Assembly (NCBI RefSeq): GCF_014195545.1
Contig: NZ_JACIBX010000017.1
Coordinates: 1 to 54,495, forward strand
Length of the DNA: 54,495 bases
Direction: 5' to 3'
Source of the DNA: Limimaricola variabilis
GTDB lineage: Bacteria > Pseudomonadota > Alphaproteobacteria > Rhodobacterales > Rhodobacteraceae
The notes under the pieces were generated by a model. That model had not been told where the DNA came from. It saw only the letters and a list, made by a program, of their open reading frames with translations, and made no database searches. The position numbers were made by a program, and so were the translations under genes. Shown here one piece after another: positions 36,826 to 45,448 of this stretch. The first letter of the stretch is position 1. Each line of letters begins with the position of its first letter.

Positions 36826-37770
36826 ATGACCCGCGATCTTCCCACCCCCGCCCAACCGCTTCGCATCGGCACCCGCGGCTCGCCGCTGGCACTGGCGCAG
36901 GCCAACGAGACGCGCGCGCTGCTGGCCCAGGCCTGGGACCTGCCCTTCGAGGCCTTCGAGGTGGTGATCATCCGCACCACGGGCGACCGGGTGATCGACC
37001 GCCCACTGAGCCAGATCGGCGGCAAGGGGTTGTTCACCAAGGAGATCGAGGAGGCGCTGAGCGCCGGTGCCATCGACATCGCGGTCCACTCGATGAAGGA
37101 CATGCCGGTCGAGCAGCCCCCGGGGCTGGTGCTCGATGGCTATCTGGAACGCGAGGACCCGCGCGACGCCTTCGTCAGCCTGTCCTGCACCGCGATCGCC
37201 GATCTGCCCGAGGGGACGGTGGTCGGCACCTCGAGCCTGCGGCGCAAGTCGCAGATCCTCGCCCGGCGGCCCGACCTCGAGGTGGTGGAGTTTCGCGGCA
37301 ACGTGCAGACCCGGCTTCAGAAGCTCGAGGACAAGGTTGCCGAGGCGACCTTCCTGGCAATGGCGGGTCTCAACCGGCTTGGCATGATCGACAGCGTGCC
37401 GGCCCGCGCCATCGGCACCGAGGATATGCTGCCCGCCATCGCGCAGGGCGCGATCGGCATCGAGCGGCGCGGCGCTGACAGCCGGGTGGCCGAATTGCTG
37501 GAGCCCATCCATCACGTGGAGACCGCGCAGCGGCTCGCCTGCGAGCGCGCCTTTCTCGCCGCGCTCGACGGCTCGTGCCAGACGCCGATCGCCGGTCTGG
37601 CGGAGATCGAGGGCGGGCGGCTGCGCTTCAGGGGCGAGATCCTGCGCCCCGATGGCTCCGAAGTGCTGGCCGAGGCCGGTGAGACGGCCATCGCCGACGG
37701 CCCGGCCCTGGGCCGCGAGCTCGGCGAAACGCTGCGCCGGATCGCCGGGCCGGGCTTCTTCTCGGTTTGA
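36826..37770 (+). CDS. hemC: Hydroxymethylbilane synthase (porphobilinogen deaminase)
   Basis: A 314-residue enzyme that links four porphobilinogens. IGTRGSPLALAQAN opens the protein. The catalytic aspartate is in VHSMKDMPVEQP, SSLRRKSQILARRPDL is the substrate-binding loop and the dipyrromethane cofactor is attached to the Cys in ALDGSCQTPIAG. Divergent from hemE. Confidence 0.97.
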   Translation: MTRDLPTPAQPLRIGTRGSPLALAQANETRALLAQAWDLPFEAFEVVIIRTTGDRVIDRPLSQIGGKGLFTKEIEEALSAGAIDIAVHSMKDMPVEQPPGLVLDGYLEREDPRDAFVSLSCTAIADLPEGTVVGTSSLRRKSQILARRPDLEVVEFRGNVQTRLQKLEDKVAEATFLAMAGLNRLGMIDSVPARAIGTEDMLPAIAQGAIGIERRGADSRVAELLEPIHHVETAQRLACERAFLAALDGSCQTPIAGLAEIEGGRLRFRGEILRPDGSEVLAEAGETAIADGPALGRELGETLRRIAGPGFFSV

Positions 37771-37773
37771 TAT

Positions 37774-37801
37774 CCGCCCGCGCCCCGAGGGGCGCGGGCG
37801 G
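37774..37801. terminator. Hairpin between convergent hemC and cytochrome gene
   Basis: A perfect 13-bp stem CCGCCCGCGCCCC and complement around a 2-nt GA spacer (fewer pairs will form in practice), between two convergent stops. It has no T run; bidirectional role inferred. Confidence 0.5.
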
Positions 37802-37806
37802 AGAGT

Positions 37807-38349
37807 TCACCGCATCTCGGCTTCGGTGGTGAAGAGGTAGTTCTCGCCCGCGTTCTGGTGGCAGGCGATGCAGCCCGCCTCGGCGTTCTTGCCCACCAGA
37901 CCGGCCAGCGCCACGCCGTTCGGGTTCTGGTCGAGGCTGCCGTCGGGCAGGTACTTGGCATAGAACCAGTCGCCGGTCTCGGCATCGTATCCCGCCTCGC
38001 GGCGGAACATCACCGTGAGCGCGCCCAGATGCTCGCCGGGCATGCCGAGAACCTGGTCCACCGTCACTCCTTCGGGGCCGTAGTTGCGCTTGACCACCAG
38101 GGCACCGTCATGGCCGTCGATCGTGGCGCGGGCGTAGAAGGTCTCGAGCATCATCCCGTGCGGATCGGTGCCGGGATACGGGAAGGACATGATCGCGCCT
38201 TCGCCCGCGAGGTTCTGCTCGACCATCGCCTGCCAGAGCTTCTCGGCATAGGCCTGGTCCTCGTCGCCGCCGAACATCGGCGCGTCCTGCGCCAGCGCCG
38301 CGCCCGCGAGCCCCAGCCCGAGCGCCGCCATCATCCACTTGATCGCCAT
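37807..38349 (-). CDS. Exported c-type cytochrome, P460-like
   Basis: A 180-residue protein with a signal peptide (MAIKWMMAALGLGLAGAALA). A single haem motif CIACH lies near the C-terminus (about 159-163), with a domain of about 120 residues before it. The pattern of YARATIDGHDGALVVKRNYG, WFYAKYLPDGSL and a late C-x2-C-H resembles the cytochrome P460 family, in which the haem is crosslinked to a lysine; the Lys in VVKRNYG is a candidate. Family assignment is from memory of the pattern and moderate. GGGAGG lies before the ATG. Confidence 0.68.
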   Translation of the reverse strand: MAIKWMMAALGLGLAGAALAQDAPMFGGDEDQAYAEKLWQAMVEQNLAGEGAIMSFPYPGTDPHGMMLETFYARATIDGHDGALVVKRNYGPEGVTVDQVLGMPGEHLGALTVMFRREAGYDAETGDWFYAKYLPDGSLDQNPNGVALAGLVGKNAEAGCIACHQNAGENYLFTTEAEMR

Positions 38350-38552
38350 CGTTACCTCCCTTTGCACATGCCAACAGCCTAGCCCCGCTACGCCTTTCCT
38401 CTTGGTCAACTGCTTTCACGTTGACGAGAGGTTGGCGCGCAGAGATGGGGGCGGCCGTCGCGAAACCGTGCTAGCATGACCCATCCGGACGGCCCCGCCG
38501 CCGGTTTTCGGCCCATGGCGGGGCCGCCCTTCGCACATGACGGGAGGGCGAT

Positions 38553-39455
38553 ATGGCCAATACGGACGGCGTAGACAGAACCATCGGCAATCCGCTGAGT
38601 TGGACCGGCCGCGTGATCGGCGCGGGCACGCGGCATCTGGGAGAGGGAGCCCGCGAGACGGTGGGGCGCGACCATGCCCCGATCAAGATCCGCAGCATCG
38701 GGATAGAGGACCTGCGCGCCGCGCTGCGCGCGGGCTGGGACGACTTCAAGGCGTTCCGATCGGACGTGATCTTCCTGTGCGTGGTCTACCCACTCGCCGG
38801 GTTGGTGCTGATCCGCTTTGCCATGAACGAAAGCCTGCTGCCGCTCCTCGTGCCGCTGATCACCGGCTTCGCGCTGCTCGGGCCGGTGGCTGCGGTCGGC
38901 CTCTACGAGATGAGCCGTCGGCGCGAGGCGGGCGGGCATCCGAGTTGGGGCGCGGCTTTCAAGGTGGCGGAATCGCCATCGGCAATCGCGATCCTGGCGC
39001 TTGGATTGGTGCTGCTCGCGATCTTCGTGGCCTGGATGCTTGCGGCTTGGATCATCTACGCGGTCACGCTGGGACCCGAGCCGCCGGTTTCGGCGGTGGC
39101 CTTCTTCACCGACACGTTCACCACGGCACCGGGCTGGGCGATGATCGTCGTCGGCACGGTCACGGGTTTCCTGCTCGCGTCGCTGGTGCTGGTGATCGGC
39201 GCGATCTCCTTCCCGCTGCTGCTCGACCGGCATGTCGGCCTGCGTCGGTCGGTGAAGGCCTCGGCACGACTGGCGCGCAAGAACCCGCAGACCGTCGCGA
39301 TCTGGGGCGCAATCGTCGTCATCGGGCTGGGCCTCGGCATGGCGACGCTGATGATCGGCCTGATCTTCGTGCTGCCGGTCCTCGGCCACGCGACATGGCA
39401 CCTCTATCGCCGTGCCGTCGAACCAGCCGAGGAGATGACGGAAGAACCCGTCTGA
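38553..39455 (+). CDS. DUF2189 family membrane protein
   Basis: A 300-residue polytopic protein. After a polar N-terminus, PIKIRSIGIEDLRAALRAGWDDF is the DUF2189 opening, followed by about six helices (about 74-90, 95-115, 147-172, 196-225, 250-275). The motif LLGPVAAVGLYEMSRRREAG follows helix 2. It is most likely an inner-membrane protein of unknown function. GGGAGGG lies before the ATG. Confidence 0.85.
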   Translation: MANTDGVDRTIGNPLSWTGRVIGAGTRHLGEGARETVGRDHAPIKIRSIGIEDLRAALRAGWDDFKAFRSDVIFLCVVYPLAGLVLIRFAMNESLLPLLVPLITGFALLGPVAAVGLYEMSRRREAGGHPSWGAAFKVAESPSAIAILALGLVLLAIFVAWMLAAWIIYAVTLGPEPPVSAVAFFTDTFTTAPGWAMIVVGTVTGFLLASLVLVIGAISFPLLLDRHVGLRRSVKASARLARKNPQTVAIWGAIVVIGLGLGMATLMIGLIFVLPVLGHATWHLYRRAVEPAEEMTEEPV

Positions 39456-39460
39456 GACCG

Positions 39461-39483
39461 GGCGCGGGCCGCGCGCCCGCGCC
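39461..39483. terminator. Hairpin between DUF2189 and GH13 genes
   Basis: A 9-bp stem GGCGCGGGC / GCCCGCGCC with a 5-nt loop fills the gap between the two convergent stops. No T run. Confidence 0.4.
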
Positions 39484-41124
39484 TCACTCCGCCAGTATCG
39501 CCACCGCCTCGTAGGGACGCAGTTCCACCGTGCCCTTTAGCGCGTCGCGCCCGGGGTAGTTCGCGCTGATCGCGCGCCCCGAGACGGCGAGCCCCTCGGG
39601 GACATCTGCCGACACTGTCTCACCGGTGAAGTTCGCCAGAACCGAGATCTGCGCGTCATCGAGCCGGCGCGCATAGGCCATGAGCTTGGGATGATCCTCG
39701 AGATAGGGGGTGTAATCCCCGTGCCGCATCACCGGCAGCGCACGGCGCAGCCCTGCCAGTTCACGGTAATGGGCGATGATGCCGTCCGGATCGGCCCGGT
39801 CGGCGGCGACGTTGATCGTCGCGTGGTTGGGGTTCACCTCGATCCATGGCTCGCCGGTGGTGAAGCCCGCCTGATCGCTCGCATCCCACTGCATCGGCGT
39901 GCGCGCATTGTCGCGGCCGTTCGAATTGGCACCCGCGAGGAAATCGCCCGGCGTGACCCCGGCGGCGGTCTGGATGCGATGGAAGTTGAGCGTCTCGATG
40001 TCGCGGAACTGGCTGATGTCGGTGAAGCGGATGTTGGTCATGCCGATCTCTTCGCCCTGATAGATGTAGGGCGTGCCCTTCATCATGTGCAGCACCGTGG
40101 CGAGCATCTTGGCCGAGACCACGCGAAAGCGCCCGTCATCGCCGTATTTCGACACCGCGCGCGGCAGGTCGTGATTGCTCCAGAACAGCGAGTTCCAGCC
40201 ATCCTGCGCAAGCGCGACCTGCCACTCGGTCAGCACCCGCTTGAGCCCCACGAGATCGAAGGGCTTGGGCTTCCACTTGCCGTGCTTCTCGTCCCAGCCC
40301 TGCACGATATGGGCAAACTGGAACACCATCGACAATTCGCCCGCCTCGCGGCCCGAATATTTGAGGGCGCCCTCGGTCGTGGCGCTCCAGGCCTCGCCCA
40401 CGGTGACGACGTCGCGGCCCTTGAGGGTGGCGTCGTGCATCTCGCGCAGAAAGGGATGCAGGTCCGGCCCGTCGGCGATGATGCCGGCATCCGGATCCTT
40501 GCCGATCAGGTCGATCACATCCATCCGGAAGCCCGCCACGCCGCGATCCAGCCACCAGTTCATCATGTCGTAGATCGCGCGGCGCAGCTCGGGATTCTGC
40601 CAGTTCAGGTCGGGCTGCTTGCGGTCGAAGAGGTGTAGGTAATATTGGCCGGTCCGCTCGTCATAGCTCCAGGCGGGGCCGCCGAAATTCGACTGCAGGT
40701 CGTTGGGTGCGCCGCCACCCGGGGCCGGATCGCGCCAGACGTAGTAGTCGCGGTAGGGGTTGTCACGGCTCTCGCGGGCCTGTCGGAACCATTCGTGCTC
40801 GTCCGAGGAGTGGTTGACCACGAGGTCCATGACGATGCCGATGCCGCGCGCCTTCGCCTCCGCGATCAGCCGGTCCATGTCGGCCAGCGTGCCGAACTCC
40901 GGCGCGATGTCGCGGTAGTCCGAGATGTCGTAGCCATTGTCGGCCATGGGCGAGGCATAGACCGGCGACAGCCAGACGAAGCCAATCCCGAGATCGGCGA
41001 GATGGTCGAGCTTCGAGATGATGCCGGGGATGTCGCCGATCCCGTCGCCGTCGCTGTCGCAGAAGCTGCGCGGATAGATCTGGTAGGCGGTGGCGGCCTG
41101 CCACCAGGGCGCATGATCGGTCAT
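39484..41124 (-). CDS. GH13 alpha-glucosidase (oligo-1,6-glucosidase type)
   Basis: A 546-residue cytoplasmic glycoside hydrolase. The four GH13 regions are seen: DLVVNHSS; GFRMDVIDLI with the nucleophile Asp; VVTVGEAW with the acid/base Glu; and FWSNHDLPRAVS with the transition-state Asp. QPDLNWQNPELR and the hydrophobic residues after the nucleophile (VID) fit enzymes that cut alpha-1,6 or short alpha-1,4 linkages, or trehalose-6-phosphate. There are no sugar transporter genes beside it, unlike the common aglEFGAK cluster. GGAG lies 7 nt before the ATG at 41124. Confidence 0.9.
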   Translation of the reverse strand: MTDHAPWWQAATAYQIYPRSFCDSDGDGIGDIPGIISKLDHLADLGIGFVWLSPVYASPMADNGYDISDYRDIAPEFGTLADMDRLIAEAKARGIGIVMDLVVNHSSDEHEWFRQARESRDNPYRDYYVWRDPAPGGGAPNDLQSNFGGPAWSYDERTGQYYLHLFDRKQPDLNWQNPELRRAIYDMMNWWLDRGVAGFRMDVIDLIGKDPDAGIIADGPDLHPFLREMHDATLKGRDVVTVGEAWSATTEGALKYSGREAGELSMVFQFAHIVQGWDEKHGKWKPKPFDLVGLKRVLTEWQVALAQDGWNSLFWSNHDLPRAVSKYGDDGRFRVVSAKMLATVLHMMKGTPYIYQGEEIGMTNIRFTDISQFRDIETLNFHRIQTAAGVTPGDFLAGANSNGRDNARTPMQWDASDQAGFTTGEPWIEVNPNHATINVAADRADPDGIIAHYRELAGLRRALPVMRHGDYTPYLEDHPKLMAYARRLDDAQISVLANFTGETVSADVPEGLAVSGRAISANYPGRDALKGTVELRPYEAVAILAE

Positions 41125-41301
41125 CGCGGCTCCTCTCCTCATCGCTCGGTCTCAACCCTCGCCGCGTGCAGAGGGCAGCGCAACCCTTCTCTCCGAACCG
41201 TTTCGGAAATCGGCTGGACCTCCGCGGACAGGCTGCCTAACCCTTGCGCTGAGCCGAGACGCGCCGCCGTCGCGCGGTGCGTGCAACAAGGGAGAGACGC
41301 G

Positions 41302-42306
41302 ATGCAGTATCGCAGGTTGGGCCGCACCGGCCTTCTGGTGTCGGAGCTGGCGCTGGGCACGATGATCTTCGGCGAGGAAGGCGGGCGCGGCACCGACGCC
41401 GCCACCGCCGGGCGGATGATCGACCGCTATCTCGACGCGGGCGGCAACCATGTCGACATCGCCAATGTCTATGCCGGCGGCCGCTCCGAGGAGATCGTGG
41501 GAGAGGCGGTCAGGGGGCGGCGCGAGGAGCTGGTGCTGGCCACCAAGCTGCGCTGGCCGATGGGGCAGGGGCCCAACGAGGTCGGGCTGTCGCGCCATCA
41601 CGTGATGAACTCGGTCGAGGCGAGCCTTCGGCGCATCGGCACCGACCGCATCGACCTGCTCTACATGCACGGATTCGACCCCTATACCCCGCTCGAAGAG
41701 ACGCTGCGCGCCTTCGACGACCTCGTGAGTGCGGGCAAGGTTCGGTATCTGGGCGTATCGAACTTTGCCGCATGGCAGGCGATGAAGGCGCAGGGCATCG
41801 CGGAGCGCATGGGGTTCACGCCGCTGATCGCGGCACAGTACCAGTACAGCCTCGTCGAGCGCGACATCGAGGACGAGTTCCTCGGCCTGTTCGATAGCGA
41901 GGGCATCGGGCTGGTACCTTGGGGCCCGCTCGGCGGCGGGTTTCTCAGCGGCAAGTACAAGGCTGGCGATCGGCCCACGGAGGGCGGCCGCATCGCCGAC
42001 ACGCCGGATGGCTACGAGGAAAGCTGGCACCGCCGCGCCACCGACCGCAACTGGGCAACATTGGCCGAGCTGGAGACGGTGGCGCAGGCGCATGGCGCCA
42101 CGCCGAGCCAGGTGGCGCTGGCCTGGCTTCTGGGCCGGCCGACCGTCGCCTCGGTGATCCTCGGCGCCCGCACGCCTGAGCAGCTCGAGGACAATCTCGG
42201 CGCGGCCGAACTGCAGCTCTCCCAGGCGGAGATGGCGCGGCTCGAGGAGGTGTCGCGCCCGGCGAGCCGCTATCCCTACCGGATCGTGAACCAGCCGGCG
42301 CGCTGA
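41302..42306 (+). CDS. Aldo/keto reductase
   Basis: A 334-residue NADPH-dependent oxidoreductase of the AKR fold, Mgs/YghZ-like class. The catalytic tetrad is visible: Asp in NHVDIANVYAGG with its Tyr, Lys in LATKLRWP and His in LLYMHGFDPYTP. The C-terminal PLGGGFLSGKY and VILGARTPEQLEDN motifs support cofactor binding. The longer open frame upstream overlaps the GH13 gene and is ignored; GGGAGAGA lies before the ATG at 41302. Substrate unknown. Confidence 0.92.
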   Translation: MQYRRLGRTGLLVSELALGTMIFGEEGGRGTDAATAGRMIDRYLDAGGNHVDIANVYAGGRSEEIVGEAVRGRREELVLATKLRWPMGQGPNEVGLSRHHVMNSVEASLRRIGTDRIDLLYMHGFDPYTPLEETLRAFDDLVSAGKVRYLGVSNFAAWQAMKAQGIAERMGFTPLIAAQYQYSLVERDIEDEFLGLFDSEGIGLVPWGPLGGGFLSGKYKAGDRPTEGGRIADTPDGYEESWHRRATDRNWATLAELETVAQAHGATPSQVALAWLLGRPTVASVILGARTPEQLEDNLGAAELQLSQAEMARLEEVSRPASRYPYRIVNQPAR

Positions 42307-42325
42307 GGCGATCCACGTGAAACGT

Positions 42326-42355
42326 CCCGGCCGCCGTTGAAGCCCGGCGGCCGGG
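42326..42355 (+). terminator. Hairpin after the aldo/keto reductase gene
   Basis: A perfect 11-bp stem CCCGGCCGCCG and complement with an 8-nt loop lies 20 nt after the stop. It has no T run; the TTGAAG in its loop may also serve as a -35 box for the next gene. Confidence 0.45.
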
Positions 42356-42395
42356 CCGCTAGCGTCCGCCCCGAGGAGAGCGCGGGGAGGGCGCA

Positions 42396-43547
42396 ATGCG
42401 AGATGAGGCGCAGCCGCCGCTGGCGGGGCTGAAGGTGGTGGAGCTGGCGCGGATTCTCGCGGGGCCCTGGGCGGGGCAGGTGCTCGCCGATCTGGGCGCG
42501 GAGGTGATCAAGGTCGAGGCGCCCGAGGGCGACGACACCCGCCGCTGGGGTCCGCCCTGGATCGAGGTCGAGGGCGACCGCTCGGCGGCCTATTTCCACG
42601 CCTGCAACCGCGGCAAGGAGAGCGTCACCGCTGACTTCCGTACGCCCGAGGGGCTGGCGCTGACCCGTGCGCTGATCGCCGGGGCCGACGTGGTGATCGA
42701 GAATTTCAAGGTCGGCGGCCTCGCCAGATACGGGCTCGACTACGATAGCCTCAAGGCGGAGAATCCGCGCCTCGTCTACTGCTCGATCACCGGTTTCGGG
42801 CAGGACGGACCCTATGCCAATCGCGCGGGCTACGACTTCCTGATCCAGGGCATGTCGGGGATCATGGACCTTACCGGCGATCCGGACGGCCAGCCGCAGA
42901 AGATCGGCGTGGCCTTCACCGACATCTTCACCGGTCTCTACTCGGTAATCGCGATCCAGGCCGCCGTGGCCGCGCGTGAGAAGACGGGGCAGGGCCAGCA
43001 TATCGACATGGCGCTGATGGATTGCGCCACCGGGGTGCTCGCAAACCAGGCGATGAACTTCCTCGCCACCGGGGACGCACCGCGCCGGCTCGGCAACGCG
43101 CACCCGAACATCGCGCCCTACCAGGTGTTCTCCGCCTCGGATGGCGACCTGATCCTCGCCGTGGGCAATGACGGCCAGTTCCGGAGGGCCTGCAACGTGC
43201 TGGGACTCGAGGCGCTGGCCGATGATCCGCGTTTCGTCACCAACGGTGCTCGGGTCGCCAACCGCGCCGCCCTGACCGATGCGATGGCCACCGCCTTCGC
43301 CGCTTGGAACCGCGACGCCGTGCTCGCCGCGCTCGAGGCCGCGACCGTGCCCGCCGGGCCGATCAACCGCGTCGACCAGGTCTTTGCCGACCCGCAGGTC
43401 ATCGCGCGCGGCCTCCGGATCGATCCCGACGGCGTGCCCGGCCTGCGCAGCCCGATGCGGTTCTCGCACAGCCCGCTCAAACTCGACCGCCGCGCGCCGG
43501 TCTTGGGCGAGCATGACCCGCAGGACACGCAGGCCGACGAGGCGTGA
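42396..43547 (+). CDS. Family III CoA-transferase (CaiB/BaiF type)
   Basis: A 383-residue enzyme that moves CoA between carboxylic acids. The N-terminal LKVVELARILAGPWAGQVLADLGAEVIKVE and RRWGPPW, then NPRLVYCSITGFGQDGPYA and GYDFLIQGMSGIM, are the family signatures; an Asp in this region forms the aspartyl-CoA intermediate. The C-terminal HPNIAPYQVF and ANRAALTDAM match as well. Substrate cannot be read. It may be co-transcribed with the LpxR-like gene 61 nt downstream, though their functions are unrelated. Confidence 0.92.
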   Translation: MRDEAQPPLAGLKVVELARILAGPWAGQVLADLGAEVIKVEAPEGDDTRRWGPPWIEVEGDRSAAYFHACNRGKESVTADFRTPEGLALTRALIAGADVVIENFKVGGLARYGLDYDSLKAENPRLVYCSITGFGQDGPYANRAGYDFLIQGMSGIMDLTGDPDGQPQKIGVAFTDIFTGLYSVIAIQAAVAAREKTGQGQHIDMALMDCATGVLANQAMNFLATGDAPRRLGNAHPNIAPYQVFSASDGDLILAVGNDGQFRRACNVLGLEALADDPRFVTNGARVANRAALTDAMATAFAAWNRDAVLAALEAATVPAGPINRVDQVFADPQVIARGLRIDPDGVPGLRSPMRFSHSPLKLDRRAPVLGEHDPQDTQADEA

Positions 43548-43608
43548 GGCGGGGCTGGCGGTGGCCGGCCGCGCGGCACTAGGCTCGGGCGATCCTCGGA
43601 GACCTCCC

Positions 43609-44487
43609 ATGCGCGCCCTGACCATCGCCCTGCTGCTCGGCTTCGCCGCGCCTGCCTCCGCCGAGACGCTCGGCTGGGGCAGGATCTTTTCCAATGACTA
43701 TTTCGGCGACGGTCATGATCGCTGGCGCGCGGGGGCCTTCACGCTGAGCCATGTCTCCGGCCCGGGCTGGGACGGCACCCCGCCCACCATGCCCGAAGGG
43801 CTGGTCGAACTGCGCTTGCGCACCGAGATCATCGCCCCCGCCCGCACCCGCGCGGGCCGCGATGATCGCCCCTATGTCGGGATCTCGGCCCTTGGCGCGT
43901 TCCTGCATCAGTCGATCGGGCCGTTCGAGGCCGCGACGGGGGGCGAGATCCTCGCCATCGGCCCCTCGACCGGGCATTCGGCCCTGCAGGAAGGGGTGCA
44001 CGAGGTCCTGGGCTTCGATCCACCGCGCGGCACCGACAGGCAGCTGGGCGACGCGCTGCATCTTCATGCGCAGAGCGAGGTCGCGCTGCCGCTGCGGCCC
44101 CATGCGCGCCTGACCCTCCGTCCCTTCGCGGCCTTCGAGGCCGGCAGCGAGGAGATCGCGCGCGCCGGCGTCGACGCGGTCTGGGGCGGGATCGGCCATC
44201 GCGATCTATGGCTGCGCGACCCGGTCACCGGCCAGCCCTATCGCGGCATCGAGGCCGAGACGACCGGCCTCGCCTTGGTCGCGGGCGCCGATGCGGCCTT
44301 GCTGGGCGACAGCGTGTTCCTCCCCGACCGGACGGCGCTGGACCGTCGCCGTGCCCGGATCGGGCTGCATTGGCAGCCGGGGCCGGAGGTGCGGCTGTTC
44401 TACGGGCTGAGCTGGCTGTCGGAGGAGTTCGAGGGCCAGCATGAAAGCCAGGTGCTGGGCTCGCTCAAGCTCGAATTCGGCTATTGA
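43609..44487 (+). CDS. LpxR-like outer-membrane lipid A deacylase family protein
   Basis: A 292-residue protein with a signal peptide (MRALTIALLLGFAAPASA) and alternating beta-barrel strands ending in an aromatic residue (LGSLKLEFGY), typical for outer-membrane barrels. LpxR-type active-site elements are in place: Asn-Asp in IFSNDYFGDGHDRW and the His in STGHSALQEGVHEVLGF, followed by a Gln as in the family pattern. LpxR removes the 3'-acyloxyacyl chain of lipid A in the outer membrane, which softens recognition by host receptors; the role in this organism is inferred. Confidence 0.8.
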   Translation: MRALTIALLLGFAAPASAETLGWGRIFSNDYFGDGHDRWRAGAFTLSHVSGPGWDGTPPTMPEGLVELRLRTEIIAPARTRAGRDDRPYVGISALGAFLHQSIGPFEAATGGEILAIGPSTGHSALQEGVHEVLGFDPPRGTDRQLGDALHLHAQSEVALPLRPHARLTLRPFAAFEAGSEEIARAGVDAVWGGIGHRDLWLRDPVTGQPYRGIEAETTGLALVAGADAALLGDSVFLPDRTALDRRRARIGLHWQPGPEVRLFYGLSWLSEEFEGQHESQVLGSLKLEFGY

Positions 44488-44494
44488 AGCGCGG

Positions 44495-44522
44495 TTGACT
44501 CCGGTCTGACGGGATGTATAAG
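44495..44522 (+). promoter_or_regulatory. Promoter of rpsD
   Basis: TTGACT (44495-44500), a 16-nt spacer and TATAAG (44517-44522) form the closest match to a sigma-70 consensus in the window, 7 nt after the preceding stop. It predicts a leader of about 140 nt before rpsD. Confidence 0.8.
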
Positions 44523-44670
44523 CCGCCCGTCCCGGGTCTCGTGCCCGGGTCTTTCATTGGTGTTGGCGGACCCCGCGAGGGGATCCCTGTCGGGAGGCGG
44601 CCCATGGCCGTCCCAGAGGACAACGCCCTTCGAAACATGGCCCTTCGGGCCGACAGAAGGAGATCAGAGA
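44523..44670 (+). promoter_or_regulatory. Structured 5' leader of rpsD
   Basis: Three compact hairpins lie between the promoter and the GTG start. One is CCCGGG-7 nt-CCCGGG (44531-44549). The second is CCCC-GCGA-GGGG (44571-44582), with a GNRA tetraloop. The third is GGCCC-TTC-GGGCC (44639-44651), 5 nt before the AAGGAG at 44657-44662. S4 represses its own mRNA in other bacteria, so this leader is a candidate for S4 autoregulation. Confidence 0.5.
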
Positions 44671-45291
44671 GTGACCAAACGCACCTCTGCCAAGTACAAG
44701 ATCGACCGCCGCATGGGCGAAAACATCTGGGGCCGTCCGAAGTCCCCGGTGAACAAGCGCGAATACGGCCCCGGCCAGCACGGTCAGCGCCGCAAGCAGA
44801 AGCTGTCGGATTTCGGCATCCAGCTGCGCGCCAAGCAGAAGCTCAAGGGCTACTACGGCGACCTGACTGAGAAGCAGTTCCGTCGCATCTTCGGTGAGGC
44901 CGAGCGCGTCAAGGGCGACACCGGCGAGAACCTGATCGGCCTGCTCGAGCGCCGCCTCGACGCCGTCGTCTACCGCGCCAAGTTCGTGCCGACCGTCTTC
45001 GCCGCCCGCCAGTTCGTGAACCACGGCCACGTGACCGTGAACGGCAAGCGCGTGAACATCCCCTCCTACCGCGTCAAGGAAGGCGACGTCATCGCCGTCC
45101 GCGACAAGTCCAAGCAGCTCGCCGTGGTGCTGGAAGCCGTCCAGCTGCCCGAGCGTGACACGCCGGACTACCTCGAGGTGGACCACTCCAAGATGACCGC
45201 GACCTTCGTGCGCACGCCGCAGCTGGGCGACGTGCCCTATCCGGTGATGATGGAGCCGAACCTCGTCGTCGAATTCTACGCCAAGAACTGA
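44671..45291 (+). CDS. rpsD: 30S ribosomal protein S4
   Basis: A 206-residue primary 16S rRNA-binding protein. [20 protein letters not shown] begins the protein; the S4 RNA-binding domain is [20 protein letters not shown] through [23 protein letters not shown] start with AAGGAG 8 nt upstream, in-frame ATGs further up being inside the leader. In this order rpsD stands alone, outside the alpha operon, as here. A strong terminator follows. Confidence 0.98.
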   Translation: MTKRTSAKYKIDRRMGENIWGRPKSPVNKREYGPGQHGQRRKQKLSDFGIQLRAKQKLKGYYGDLTEKQFRRIFGEAERVKGDTGENLIGLLERRLDAVVYRAKFVPTVFAARQFVNHGHVTVNGKRVNIPSYRVKEGDVIAVRDKSKQLAVVLEAVQLPERDTPDYLEVDHSKMTATFVRTPQLGDVPYPVMMEPNLVVEFYAKN

Positions 45292-45314
45292 TCCTTTTCG
45301 GATCGTCGAGGCAG

Positions 45315-45344
45315 GGGCCGCGCGGGGAACCGCGCGGCCCTTTT
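45315..45344 (+). terminator. Rho-independent terminator of rpsD
   Basis: A perfect 11-bp stem GGGCCGCGCGG and complement, a GGAA loop and TTTT lie 23 nt after the stop codon. Confidence 0.9.
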
Positions 45345-45448
45345 CGTATCGGCGACGCCCCGCGCAGAGGGGCGGGGCGCTCGCGCGCATGGCGCTGGAA
45401 ACCGCCCCGTCGCCCGGCTATTGAAACCGCGACCCAAGGAGCGCGCGC

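Noticed and set aside
44514-44870. Open frame starting in the rpsD leader
   Set aside because: It overlaps rpsD in another frame, has no recognisable domain and the rpsD GTG has the clear ribosome-binding site.
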